Source of the DNA: Maridesulfovibrio frigidus DSM 17176
Lineage (GTDB): Bacteria; Desulfobacterota; Desulfovibrionia; Desulfovibrionales; Desulfovibrionaceae
Direction of reading: 5' to 3'
Assembly: GCF_000711735.1 (NCBI RefSeq)
Contig: NZ_JONL01000004.1
Span: forward strand, 124,001 to 188,000
Length of the DNA: 64,000 bases
Part shown: positions 18,934-27,489 of the stretch, in pieces
How positions within the stretch are numbered: position 1 is the stretch's first letter
Layout of the letters: each line of letters begins with the position of its first letter
Position numbers and translations under genes: made by a program
Notes under the pieces: generated by a model
Seen by the model: the letters and a program-made list of their open reading frames with translations, nothing else
Database searches by the model: none
What the model was told of the DNA's origin: nothing

Positions 18934-20256
18934 ATGAAGACTAAAGATGTTTTTGTTTGTTCCAGTTGCGGAGCGCAGGCTCTTAAATGGCAGGGACAAT
19001 GCCCGCGTTGCGGTGAGTGGAATACTCTTCAAGAGAAAGTAGTTGTCCGCAAAAAGGGCGGAATAAGTCACGTTCACGCAGGGATAAAAGGTATACCTCT
19101 ATCCGAAATACCCATTGAAAATACTGAAGCCCGTTCGACAGGTTTTGTCTCTTTAGACGCAGTTTTGGGTAAAGGTTTTGTTCCCGGTGGTGCCGTCTTA
19201 GTTGGCGGAGAGCCAGGTATCGGTAAATCCACCTTACTCTTACAGCTTGCCGCCGCGCAGGCGCAGATGGGAAACAAGGCCGTATATTTTTCTGGAGAAG
19301 AATCTCTAGCCCAGATTAGAAGTCGCGCTGAAAGGCTCGGCCTTCTTGATACTGGAATGCTGGCCATTGCATCCACCAGCTCAGATGAAGCACTCTCCAT
19401 TCTAGAGTCTCCAGACAAGCCTGATCTTATAATAATCGATTCCGTGCAAACTCTAAATTCCTCACATGCTGATGGGATACCCGGATCCGTAAGTCAGGTT
19501 CGAGCTGTATCTTCTGAGCTAGTCGATGCAGTAAAAAAGACTTCTGCAACATTAGTTCTAGTAGGACACGTCACTAAAGACGGCCAAATTGCCGGACCAA
19601 AGCTCTTAGAGCATATGGTCGATACAGTTTTATATCTTGAAGGTGATCGCAAGCACATGATGCGCATAATGCGAGTGCTCAAAAACAGGTTCGGGCCAAG
19701 TGACGAACTCGTAGTATTTTCCATGCGCGAGGAAGGCATGGAGATAGTAGAAGATCCATCAACGCTATTCCTTGGCGACAGAGACGATTCTTTTTCCGGC
19801 GCAGCGGTAGTAATGGCAATGGATGGGCACAAGCCTTTCGCAGTAGAAGTACAAGCCTTAGCAAGCCGCTCAGTATTATCCATACCGCGCAGAACCGCAT
19901 TAGGTTTTGACACCAACAGGCTTAACCTAATTCTCGCTGTAATAGAAAAACGACTTAACCTAAATCTAGGTGAACTGGACATCTACGCCAAAATTGGCGG
20001 AGGTCTAGCTATGCGCGACCCGGGACTCGATCTCGGCGTAGCCGCCGCAGTGCTCTCCTCTTTCTATGATCGTCCATTACCAGCTGGTTCAGTCTTCTGG
20101 GGTGAAGTCGATCTAAACGGAAGAATAAGACCAGCCTCAGGTGGAGAAACACGCTTAAAGCAAGCCGACAGGCTAGGCTACAAACCCGTTTTCCAGTCCG
20201 AAACATGCAAAACTTTAGATGACTTACAAGCTAAACTTTTTGGACCTGCTGAATAG
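18934..20256 (+). CDS. radA: DNA repair protein RadA
   Basis: The 440-residue product has the N-terminal C4 zinc finger (CSSCGAQ, then CPRCGEW), a RecA-like ATPase with Walker A (GGEPGIGKSTLLLQ), the RadA-specific KNRFG motif, and a C-terminal Lon-protease-like domain (AKIGGGLAMRDPGLDLG). RadA promotes branch migration in recombinational repair. Two ATGs are adjacent; the one at 18934 has the better spacing to GGAG. Upstream in-frame codons overlap the preceding terminator and are unlikely to be used. Confidence 0.95.
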   Translation: MKTKDVFVCSSCGAQALKWQGQCPRCGEWNTLQEKVVVRKKGGISHVHAGIKGIPLSEIPIENTEARSTGFVSLDAVLGKGFVPGGAVLVGGEPGIGKSTLLLQLAAAQAQMGNKAVYFSGEESLAQIRSRAERLGLLDTGMLAIASTSSDEALSILESPDKPDLIIIDSVQTLNSSHADGIPGSVSQVRAVSSELVDAVKKTSATLVLVGHVTKDGQIAGPKLLEHMVDTVLYLEGDRKHMMRIMRVLKNRFGPSDELVVFSMREEGMEIVEDPSTLFLGDRDDSFSGAAVVMAMDGHKPFAVEVQALASRSVLSIPRRTALGFDTNRLNLILAVIEKRLNLNLGELDIYAKIGGGLAMRDPGLDLGVAAAVLSSFYDRPLPAGSVFWGEVDLNGRIRPASGGETRLKQADRLGYKPVFQSETCKTLDDLQAKLFGPAE

Positions 20257-20337
20257 TTGATATTACTATAGTTCTGTTATGTCTGCGACGCTTTTTTGAA
20301 GGCGGGGAAAGAATGGGTAATTTCGCCTTCGGCTGGT

Positions 20338-20475
20338 CCAGAAGGCCCGAGGCCCTCTGGACTTCCATTTAGGGGGAGGGGGGAGTATTTTTTTAATGCT
20401 ATACCCGTTAAAAGTTTTTGGGATTCTTAAACCCTTTTTTCAAAAAGGGTTTAAGCCGCCGGAGGCATTCCCGGT
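20338..20475. repeat. extragenic palindromic (REP-like) element
   Basis: The gap between radA and wecB holds two strong hairpins. One pairs GTCCAGA with TCTGGAC (20338-20369). The other has perfect 14-base arms with a two-base loop (20426-20439 and 20442-20455) and is followed by GCCGCCGGAGGC. I associate this arrangement with interspersed extragenic palindromes in Desulfovibrio genomes. It could also serve as a terminator for radA. Nothing else is seen in 20257-20507. Confidence 0.6.
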
Positions 20476-20507
20476 TTTTCCCTATAATTTAAATTGAGAG
20501 AATATAA

Positions 20508-21611
20508 ATGAAAAAAGTATTTTTGGTAGCTGGAGCGCGTCCTAATTTGATGAAAGTGGCCCCTATTTTTCGGGCCGCCCGCAATCTAGAATCCATTGAA
20601 TGCGACATTGTTTATACTGGTCAGCATTACGACAGACAGATGTCTCAGGTCTTTTTTGAGGACCTTGATATTGATGAGCCAAAATTTAATATGGGCAAAT
20701 CTACTGGCACTCACGCTGAGCAGACTGGCGCGATTATGATTTCATTTGAGCAGATGTGTATCGAACATAAGCCTGACCTTGTGGTGGTTGTGGGTGATGT
20801 TAATTCTACTCTTGCTTGCTCGATTACTGCGCGCAAACTTCATATTCCGGTTGCTCATGTTGAGGCTGGCCTTAGAAGTGGCGATCTGGATATGCCGGAA
20901 GAGATCAACCGCATGGTTACTGATTCGATTAGTAATTTGTTCTTTACTACTGAAGAACATGGTTATGAGAATTTACTGCGCGAAGGTAAGGATGAGGCGG
21001 CGGTCTTTCAGGTCGGTAATGTGATGATTGATAATTTGTTTTATAATGTTGGTCGCTTGGGCGATGAAGTTACAGCTGACTATCAATCTCGACCGCTTAA
21101 AGAAAAGCTTGGTAAGTATGTATTTTTGACCATGCACCGTCCTTCCAATGTGGATTGTAAGGATGTTTTGCAGCCTATTGTTTCTGCGCTTAATAAGATT
21201 TCAGAAAAGCTTCCAATTGTGTTCCCGATTCATCCTCGTACGGCTAAGATGATGGAAAAGTTCTCAATATCATTCTCGGAAAATGTGTATACTTTCCCGC
21301 CACTTTCATTTCGCGAATCTCTTTATTTGTGGAAAGATGCTCAGGTTGTAGTGACTGATAGCGGTGGCTTGCAGGAAGAGACTACTGCTCTTGGGGTGCC
21401 TTGCGTTACTATTCGCAAAAATACGGAGCGCCCTGTTACAGTTGAAAAGGGTACAAATGTTCTTGCTGGTGTTGCGGAAGATAATATTTTGCGCGAAGTG
21501 GATAAAGCGCTTGAAAAGACAGGTAATCCTGCTCCAAAAATACCCGGCTGGGATGGCCATGCGGCTGAACGTATTTGGAACATACTGATTGATTATATGA
21601 ACGCGAAATAA
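20508..21611 (+). CDS. wecB: UDP-N-acetylglucosamine 2-epimerase (non-hydrolysing)
   Basis: The 367-residue protein matches WecB/MnaA: GARPNLMKVAPI at the start, YTGQHYD, HVEAGLRSGD, TMHRPSNVD and DSGGLQEETTALG. The enzyme interconverts UDP-GlcNAc and UDP-ManNAc in the cytosol and supplies precursors for surface polysaccharides. It stands alone, between a palindromic element and the decayed pot genes, and has no linked glycan genes for several kilobases. Confidence 0.93.
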   Translation: MKKVFLVAGARPNLMKVAPIFRAARNLESIECDIVYTGQHYDRQMSQVFFEDLDIDEPKFNMGKSTGTHAEQTGAIMISFEQMCIEHKPDLVVVVGDVNSTLACSITARKLHIPVAHVEAGLRSGDLDMPEEINRMVTDSISNLFFTTEEHGYENLLREGKDEAAVFQVGNVMIDNLFYNVGRLGDEVTADYQSRPLKEKLGKYVFLTMHRPSNVDCKDVLQPIVSALNKISEKLPIVFPIHPRTAKMMEKFSISFSENVYTFPPLSFRESLYLWKDAQVVVTDSGGLQEETTALGVPCVTIRKNTERPVTVEKGTNVLAGVAEDNILREVDKALEKTGNPAPKIPGWDGHAAERIWNILIDYMNAK

Positions 21612-21676
21612 AATTTAGGCTAAGCTAATTTTTTGTTGTTTCCCTTTAGACTCTGACATAGAACGGCGTACTTTTT

Positions 21677-21963
21677 ATGTGCAGCCGCGATTCTTTGATT
21701 CGGTATGTTTTTGGTTTCCCTTCCATCTGCGGGAAGACAACTATACTCGAACTTTTTGGCGTATTTGAGACGCCTAATGCCGGAACTGTCAGCCTTGGCG
21801 GCGTAGTTATTAATGACCTGCCCCCTGAAAAACGCGCTGTTTATACAGTTTTCCAGAGCTACGCCCTTTATCCACATATGACCGTTTTCGACAACGTTGC
21901 CTTTGGCCTTAAGATTAAGAAGTAATCTGCGTCTGATATTAAGCAGGCCATTGGGGATATTTT
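21677..21963 (+). pseudogene. potA: potA remnant (polyamine ABC transporter ATPase)
   Basis: About 80 codons resemble the N-terminal half of PotA. They include a damaged Walker A region ([10 protein letters not shown] where the family has GPSGCGKTT), [13 protein letters not shown] and a well-kept Q-loop ([21 protein letters not shown]). A stop follows at 21923-21925; the same frame continues briefly (SASDIKQAIGD) and then homology jumps to PotB. The signature, Walker B and regulatory regions are missing, so the product cannot be functional. Confidence 0.85.
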
Positions 21964-21989
21964 TTTGCGTGGTTTCTGGCTCATGTCCA

Positions 21990-22428
21990 TGGGGTTAATC
22001 TCCATGCCCGCGCAGATGCTCTATACTCGCGGAGCGGTGCTTTTGGGTCTTTGTTATACCTTGCTCCCATTTATGGTGCTGCCACTTTATTCATCCATTA
22101 TAAAACTCGACAAAAGGCTGCTCGAGGCTGGGCGCGATCTTGGCGCAGGGCCGGTGCGAACCTTTTTAAGATCGCCTTGCCGCTTACTTTGCCCGGCATA
22201 GTGTCAGGTTCTATATTGGTTTTCAGTCCTGCTTTAGGTATGTTTTATATACCTTATATTCTTGGATGATCTAAACAGACACTTATCGGTAACTTTGTCA
22301 AATATAAATTTTTAGTGACCCGTGAATGGCCAGCCAGAGCTGCCGCAAGCGTGTTTTTAACTGCGCTTATGGCGTGCATGTTTTTCGTGAATATTCTAAG
22401 TCTGCGCAAGACGCGTAAGAGGACTTAA
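21990..22428 (+). pseudogene. potB: potB remnant (polyamine permease)
   Basis: The frame reads AVLLGLCYTLLPFMVLPLYSS and RLLEAGRDLGAGP, then shifts frame near 22155 to continue as KIALPLTLPGIVSGSILVF. A stop interrupts it at about 22267, and the last 50 codons follow in the same frame (TLIGNFVKYKFLVTREWPA). This is the C-terminal half of PotB with one frameshift and one nonsense change. Its N-terminal half is deleted along with the end of potA. Confidence 0.87.
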
Positions 22429-22430
22429 TC

Positions 22431-22692
22431 ATGAAAATTTTGCGCAATTTATGTGCATTTATGGTCTATCTTTTCCTTTATCTGCTATTGGCAGTGATGG
22501 TGGGATATTCGTTTAATTCTTCGAAAAATTCCATGAACTGGAAAGGTTTTACTACCAGTTGGCTGCTAATTTACGGCTGATGGAAACGGCGATGAATTCA
22601 CTTTTGCTCGCCACGGTTGCCGCTACGATTGCAACTGTTTTAGGAACTGTCGCGGCCGTAATTATCACAAAAATGTTGCGGAGGCGCATAGG
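22431..22692 (+). pseudogene. potC: potC remnant (polyamine permease)
   Basis: Starting two bases after the potB stop, the frame encodes VYLFLYLLLAVMVGYSFNSS and MNWKGF, typical of the PotC N-terminus. A one-base shift near 22545-22550 then moves the homology into another frame (YQLAANLRLMETAMNSLLLA, then ATIATVLGTVAAV). It stops matching PotC near 22690, where potD sequence begins, so most of potC is deleted. Confidence 0.85.
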
Positions 22693-22920
22693 TTTATTTA
22701 CTTCATTCTGCGCCCTGATGTGGCGGCTAAGATAGCCCTACAGCTTGGATATTCATCACCGAATGGTGAAGCCGTTAAATTGTTACCCGAAGCAATGCGC
22801 AAGAGTCAGATTTCATACCCCGATGATGAAACCCTTAAGCGCGGCGAGTTTGAAGTTGGACTTGGTGATGCTACACCATTATATGAAAAATACTGGGTAA
22901 AGCTCAAGACTGCCGAATAA
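22693..22920 (+). pseudogene. potD: potD remnant (polyamine-binding protein C-terminus)
   Basis: In frame with the final stop at 22918-22920, about 75 codons match the C-terminus of PotD (FILRPDVAAKIAL, LGYSSPNGEAVKLLPE, YPDDETLKRGEF, YEKYWVKLK). The signal peptide and binding domain are missing. The fragment joins directly to truncated potC, so a deletion fused the two. Confidence 0.85.
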
Positions 22921-23022
22921 ATAATTATGGATTAGTTCTTTAACCATTATTGGGCGGTATAGTTGGCTTATGTGCGCAATAATGGTATATTCCTTGGTAA
23001 CAAAACAATTGAAGGAGGAGCT

Positions 23023-23457
23023 ATGCCCGCCCCTATACATACTGTTTGTTCCAAATGCCAAGCCATCAACAGGATTCAGTCTGCACGTCTTGGAGATAAG
23101 CCTACCTGTGGCAAGTGTGGTGGACTAGTGCTTAGTTCATCTCCCTTAGTCTTTACTGGTTCAAATTTTGATCGCTTCATTTCAAAAACAGAACTACCAA
23201 TATTGGTCGATTTCTGGGCGCCTTGGTGCGGTCATTGTCGAACTATGGCACCCGCCTTTGAGCAGGCAGCGTTAGCGTTGTACCCTCATATATTGACCGC
23301 AAAAGTTAATACTGAAGAATTTAAATCACTGTCTGCCCGTTTTAGCGTTAGCTCATTACCTACTCTGGTTTTATTTAAGGGCGGCCGCGAAGTTAAGCGC
23401 GTGTCAGGCGGTATGTCTGCGCAGCAGATTACAAGCTGGGCAAAGCAGTTCGCGTAA
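23023..23457 (+). CDS. trxC: thioredoxin 2-like protein with N-terminal zinc ribbon
   Basis: The 144-residue protein starts with a zinc ribbon (Cys9, Cys12, Cys29, Cys32) and continues as a thioredoxin domain. The active site is Trp68-Cys69-Gly70-His71-Cys72. Most bacterial TrxC proteins have WCGPC; the His here is the PDI-type variant, expected to make the protein more oxidising. The cis-proline loop (SSLPTLVLF) is intact. ATG 23023 is chosen for its strong GGAGGAG site; the upstream in-frame extension has none. Confidence 0.88.
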   Translation: MPAPIHTVCSKCQAINRIQSARLGDKPTCGKCGGLVLSSSPLVFTGSNFDRFISKTELPILVDFWAPWCGHCRTMAPAFEQAALALYPHILTAKVNTEEFKSLSARFSVSSLPTLVLFKGGREVKRVSGGMSAQQITSWAKQFA

Positions 23458-23509
23458 CTCTGTTGTTGAGCTTTCTCACCGTTGTATTATGTAGCTTTAT
23501 GGAGAAAAT

Positions 23510-25159
23510 ATGATTCGTCCGGTTAAATATGTAGTTTTGTCCTTCCTGCTCATGATGATGGCTTTTTCAACTGTTTTTGCTTCTACCATGTTTCCTCTTG
23601 AGCCACCGGACACATCAAGTCCGCGCGCTACTCTAAATAGTTTTATCCATTATACTGATGAGTTATATAAGGCTGCAAATGAGCCTGATGAAGATTTCGC
23701 GCTTGAAGTAGAATATATGCAGAGAGCTGCACGTTGTTTTGATTTTAGCCTAGTTCCGCCTACTTTGCTTGATGATATCCGTGTCGAGTCTGTCTTGATG
23801 CTTCGCGAGGTGCTGGACAGGATTGATCTGCCGGATATGGATGATGTTCCGGATAAAAGAGATGTAAAAAGTTCAGGCGCGGTTTCGTGGCGCATGCCAC
23901 ATACAGAAATAAATATTAGCCAAGTTGCAAAAGGACCTAGAGTTGGTTCTTTCTTATTTAATTCTGAGACTGTGAATAGGCTGAACGAGTATTATAATGA
24001 AGTACGAGATTTGCCTTACAAAAACAGTGATCATGGTAAGGATTATTACGGTTTGTATGAGCAATATATTTATTCTTCAGGTTGGATGATACCGGATGGC
24101 TTTTTAAGCAAGCTGCCTGAGTGGTCAAAGCAAGGATATTTGGGACAGGCTATATGGCAGTGGATTGGTCTTATTTTGGTTCTTTTTTTTGGATCCCTCT
24201 GTTTATGGTTGATGTGGTTGATTAATGAGAGAGTAAAATGCTGGACTGCTGGTTGTTCGTGGGAAACCGGGCGTTTATTATTTCCGTTAGCAGGTATGTT
24301 TGTCTGTGCTTTTGTAGAGTATCTTATGAGTCGCCAGATCAATATTACTGGGCGGGTGCTGGCAGTTATGACCATGGGTTTTGAGCTATTCTTTTTTATG
24401 TTTTCCGGTATTGCCATAATTGTTGCTGGAAACGTTGTAATGCATGGTATTATAGCCACGGCAAAAATTAAGGAAGAGGCTCTTGATGCTGATGTGATTA
24501 AGCTTGTTGTAAGGCTTGTTTCATTTAGTCTTGTTTTCGTATTATGCTATAAAGCTGGAAGTTATTTCGGGATTCCAGTTACAGCTGTTTTCGCTTCTGC
24601 TGGTATCGCAGGTGTGGCTGTGGCCCTTGCTGCACGTGAAACTTTAGCCAATTTTTTTGGTGGAGTTTCTATCTTTCTCGACAGGCCGTTCAGAGCAGGT
24701 GACTATATTGTCCTTGATTCAGGTGAGCGGGGTGAGGTGAAGGCTGTAGGGATGAGATCCACCCGCATGCTGACCAGAGACAATATTTTAATCACAATTC
24801 CAAACTCGGTAATTACCAATGTTAAAATCACCAACCAGAGCATGCCGGAGCCGCACTTTCGGGTGCGTATTAAGGTTGGCGTTGCCTACGGCTCAGATGT
24901 TGATAAAGTAGAAGACATTCTTTTGGAAGTTGCCCGTTCTAATTCACTTGCTATCAGTAATCCCCCGCCGAAAGTGCGTTTTCGTTTATTTGGGGATTCT
25001 GCGCTGGAATACGAGTTGCGATGCTGGGCTGCAGAGCCGAAGGACAGAGGCAGGCTTACTCATGAGCTTAGTCGTGATATTTATAAGAAGTTTAATGAAG
25101 AAGGGATCAGCATACCTTTTCCACAGCGCGATGTGCATTTGCATAAGGTTGATGAATAG
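23510..25159 (+). CDS. MscS-family mechanosensitive channel
   Basis: The 549-residue protein has a signal-peptide-like N-terminus, a periplasmic region of about 190 residues, four to five membrane helices (about 215-400) and the MscS pore and beta domain. The pore-lining region reads AGIAGVAVALAARETLANFFGGVSIFLDRPFRAGD, followed by VGMRSTRMLTRDN and IPNSVITNVKITN. It should release solutes on hypo-osmotic shock. The periplasmic extension makes it longer than classic MscS (about 286 residues). It is transcribed toward the KASIII gene and shares a bidirectional terminator with it. Confidence 0.9.
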   Translation: MIRPVKYVVLSFLLMMMAFSTVFASTMFPLEPPDTSSPRATLNSFIHYTDELYKAANEPDEDFALEVEYMQRAARCFDFSLVPPTLLDDIRVESVLMLREVLDRIDLPDMDDVPDKRDVKSSGAVSWRMPHTEINISQVAKGPRVGSFLFNSETVNRLNEYYNEVRDLPYKNSDHGKDYYGLYEQYIYSSGWMIPDGFLSKLPEWSKQGYLGQAIWQWIGLILVLFFGSLCLWLMWLINERVKCWTAGCSWETGRLLFPLAGMFVCAFVEYLMSRQINITGRVLAVMTMGFELFFFMFSGIAIIVAGNVVMHGIIATAKIKEEALDADVIKLVVRLVSFSLVFVLCYKAGSYFGIPVTAVFASAGIAGVAVALAARETLANFFGGVSIFLDRPFRAGDYIVLDSGERGEVKAVGMRSTRMLTRDNILITIPNSVITNVKITNQSMPEPHFRVRIKVGVAYGSDVDKVEDILLEVARSNSLAISNPPPKVRFRLFGDSALEYELRCWAAEPKDRGRLTHELSRDIYKKFNEEGISIPFPQRDVHLHKVDE

Positions 25160-25185
25160 ATGGATAGAGGAATCTGCTTACAAAC

Positions 25186-25217
25186 AAAAAAAGTCCGGCA
25201 TAAGCCGGACTTTTTTT
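25186..25217. terminator. bidirectional terminator
   Basis: Perfect 14-base arms (A7-GTCCGGC and GCCGGAC-T7) around a four-base loop lie between the converging MscS and KASIII genes. A and T tracts on both sides allow termination in either direction. Confidence 0.92.
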
Positions 25218-25242
25218 GTTTAACATATGGAAAATAAATAAA

Positions 25243-26217
25243 TTAGTATTCGATGATAGCGCCAGACCAGCTAAGTCCGATTCCGAAACCGAAGAGCATG
25301 ATTTTGTCTCCGCGTTTAAGCTGTCCTCTTGCTTCTGCCCTTTTCATGGCAATGGGAATGGTTGAAGAGGTTGTGTTGCCTGTCTCTTCTAGATCAATGA
25401 TCAGTTTGTCTTTGGGGATGGAAAGTTTTTTGCCGATCTCTTCAAGCACTTTGCGGCTTGCCTGATGGAAGACGAACAAATCAATGTCATCAAGAGTTAT
25501 TCCCGCAGATTCAGTCAGCTTTATCATTTCGGGCGGTATTGTTTTTACTGTGAATTGGAGCACGTTGTAGCCGTCCATTATGAAATTTGGATTTGCAATG
25601 GGGGCGTCGGGGTCCTTTCCGGTCATTACGCTGATGCCGGTATTTTCACAGATAATGGATTTATTGCGGCTGCCGTCTGTACCGAATTGGAAAAACGGGG
25701 CGATCTCTGGTTTGTCTAGAATGGTTGCGCAAGCTCCGTCAGAAAAGAGCAAGTAAGCTTTGTTTGTTTCAGGGTCGATCACTTTTGAATAATTGTCGAC
25801 AGTAACAAAGAGTACTCTTTTTGAAATATTTGCGGCCAGGTAGCCGTATGCAATGGAAAGACCGTAGCAATATCCACTACAGCCGAGACTCAAGTCAAAA
25901 CACTTGGTACTAGAAGGCAGTCCCAGTTCGTGCTGAAGGCATGCAGATACGTGAGGCAGAAGGTTGTCCGGGGTCTGCGTGCAGACTATAAGCGTATCTG
26001 GAAGTTCTGATTCCGGAAGTGAAGCTATTGCCTTTTTCGCCGCAGTAAAAGCCAGCTGGAGCGTTGTTTCATCACTATCTGCATGATGAAGGAAGCGGAC
26101 ACCTGTTTTAGGCAGTGAATTGCGTACATGCCATTCAGGTTTGCTTTTATCTAACTCTAGGCAATCTACTGTGTTCTCTGGGATATAATATTCTATTGCA
26201 TTGATAAGGGCAGTCAT
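25243..26217 (-). CDS. FabH-like 3-oxoacyl-ACP synthase III, solitary paralogue
   Basis: The 324-residue protein keeps the KASIII catalytic triad: Cys113 in LSLGCSGYCYGL, His251 in FVFHQAS and Asn281 in ETGNTTSSTIP. It should condense an acyl-CoA or acyl-ACP with malonyl-ACP. By eye it is about 60-65% identical over its full length to the protein at 47198-48169, which sits in the surface-glycan locus beside an ACP. This copy has no linked ACP or glycan gene. The sequence differs enough from housekeeping FabH to suggest a specialised acyl-donor role. Confidence 0.85.
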   Translation of the reverse strand: MTALINAIEYYIPENTVDCLELDKSKPEWHVRNSLPKTGVRFLHHADSDETTLQLAFTAAKKAIASLPESELPDTLIVCTQTPDNLLPHVSACLQHELGLPSSTKCFDLSLGCSGYCYGLSIAYGYLAANISKRVLFVTVDNYSKVIDPETNKAYLLFSDGACATILDKPEIAPFFQFGTDGSRNKSIICENTGISVMTGKDPDAPIANPNFIMDGYNVLQFTVKTIPPEMIKLTESAGITLDDIDLFVFHQASRKVLEEIGKKLSIPKDKLIIDLEETGNTTSSTIPIAMKRAEARGQLKRGDKIMLFGFGIGLSWSGAIIEY

Positions 26218-26430
26218 GATCTTTCCGTCGTTATTTATGTGTACCGCGATTAGGTGGTAGAACGACTGTTTTAGTCAGTTTTCAAAAGTGCATTGTATTT
26301 GGAGAGAAAATGGAAGATACATTCATATGCGTATTTAAACTCTCGTGTCACTAGTCACGGGTCTAATAACGATTATTCATGTGTGGCGCAAGTTAATAAA
26401 GGCTTGCTTATTTATTTTAATAAAAAAAAT

Positions 26431-26466
26431 AAAAAGCTCGCTGAAGTTTTTTACAGCGAGCTTTTT
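26431..26466 (-). terminator. terminator downstream of the exported-protein gene
   Basis: Perfect 13-base arms (AAAAAGCTCGCTG and CAGCGAGCTTTTT) with a ten-base loop lie 30 bases beyond the stop of the leftward gene at 26496. The rest of 26218-26430 shows no gene I can support. Confidence 0.85.
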
Positions 26467-26495
26467 ATGAATATTTTATCTAGGAAAGTGTTCAG

Positions 26496-27086
26496 CTAGT
26501 TGTTGTCATTAATGATTTTAACTGCTTGTGGAAGAAACATGCTGAAAGTGTCATGAAGGCCAGCCATCAACTTGCCTGCATTATCACCTGTGTTTGCAAA
26601 TCCTTTTTCCTGCTTGGAAGTGTAATTTTGGGAAAAAAGTAATTTGTTATCTTTAGTGACCATGCCGTCCAATTGAACTTTGTAATACATTTCCATCTGG
26701 CCCGGACGGTTGATGAGTACTTTATTGGCTATTCCGGTGACAATGAAGTTATCGCCTGCATCATCCATTGTTTCGAAGTACTCTGCATCGTACCCTTGGG
26801 ACGTAAGCTGGCTGAGAACGGATTTAGCCATCCATGTACCTACATCTATTGAAGGTATATAATTGAATAATTTGCTTTGACCGAGCTGTGTGATGGGGTT
26901 GGTTTCTGTAAATTTTACCACTGCAATTTTTACTGTGCATGGAGGTATGTCCATTTTGATAGGAGTATAATCGAGCTGTAGAATAGTGTCCTTCATTTTC
27001 TTCTCAGCGGCAAAGCCTGAGGAAGGCATCATAAGCACTGCTACTGCAATAAGTAGAATGAATATTGATAGGGACTGTTTTTTCAT
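26496..27086 (-). CDS. exported protein of unknown function
   Basis: The 196-residue product has a clear Sec signal peptide (MKKQSLSIFILLIAVAVL, cleavage probably after GFAA). The mature domain has alternating strand and helix patterns (CTVKIAVVKFTETNP, TSQGYDAEYFETMDDAGDNF, GQMEMYYKVQLDG). The overall pattern resembles small periplasmic or outer-membrane lipoproteins of the YajG/DUF4136 type, but there is no lipobox. It has its own promoter-like sequence and terminator, so it is probably a single-gene transcript. Confidence 0.7.
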   Translation of the reverse strand: MKKQSLSIFILLIAVAVLMMPSSGFAAEKKMKDTILQLDYTPIKMDIPPCTVKIAVVKFTETNPITQLGQSKLFNYIPSIDVGTWMAKSVLSQLTSQGYDAEYFETMDDAGDNFIVTGIANKVLINRPGQMEMYYKVQLDGMVTKDNKLLFSQNYTSKQEKGFANTGDNAGKLMAGLHDTFSMFLPQAVKIINDNN

Positions 27087-27138
27087 GATTTCTCCTGTTT
27101 GTGTTCAATGTACATGCGATGATATTATATCGTTTTTC

Positions 27139-27168
27139 AAGATACTGGAACTTAGCTATTTTTGTCAA
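27139..27168 (-). promoter_or_regulatory. candidate sigma-70 promoter for the exported-protein gene
   Basis: On the minus strand, TTGACA (27168-27163) is followed after 18 bases by TATCTT (27144-27139), about 50 bases upstream of the ATG at 27086. Confidence 0.45.
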
Positions 27169-27489
27169 AGTTCTTTTCAATAAGGTGAAAAAATAATAGC
27201 GGCTTGAAATTGTGGTTTTAATTTTCATGATGGGCATGTAAATAACTCGGGTTGACCGAGGGCTGAGGGTAGACTATTTGCAGTAGCATCTCGATTCAGA
27301 GCAGCTATATAAAATTATGAATATGGCTAAAGGCAATATGGCTGCCTATTTTGAGGATGAAAAATTTTCAAATTGTTATGCTACTTCACCGTTGGTTAGT
27401 ATTTCATAGTTCAGCCGCAAAAGTTATAGTTCGCTAATAGTTCCAAGAGAAATATTACCGCAGAATATATTTAAAGAAGGATCAGCAAA
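27169..27489. other. intergenic region upstream of the N-glycosylation group
   Basis: This AT-rich gap (part of a 403-base gene-free stretch) separates the leftward exported-protein gene from the rightward GT2 gene. I see no convincing coding frame or structured RNA. It should hold the promoter for the GT2-GtrA pair; AAGAAGG before 27490 is the ribosome site. Confidence 0.4.

Noticed and set aside
21965-22269. Small membrane-protein genes
   Set aside because: The frames are pieces of one decayed potB separated by a frameshift, not independent genes.
26293-26499. Small rightward open frame
   Set aside because: It runs through the terminator hairpin at 26431-26466, has no good ribosome site and shows no protein-like composition.
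27087-27489. Small RNA or hidden gene in the intergenic gap
   Set aside because: No stable long hairpin followed by a T tract and no credible coding frame were found.
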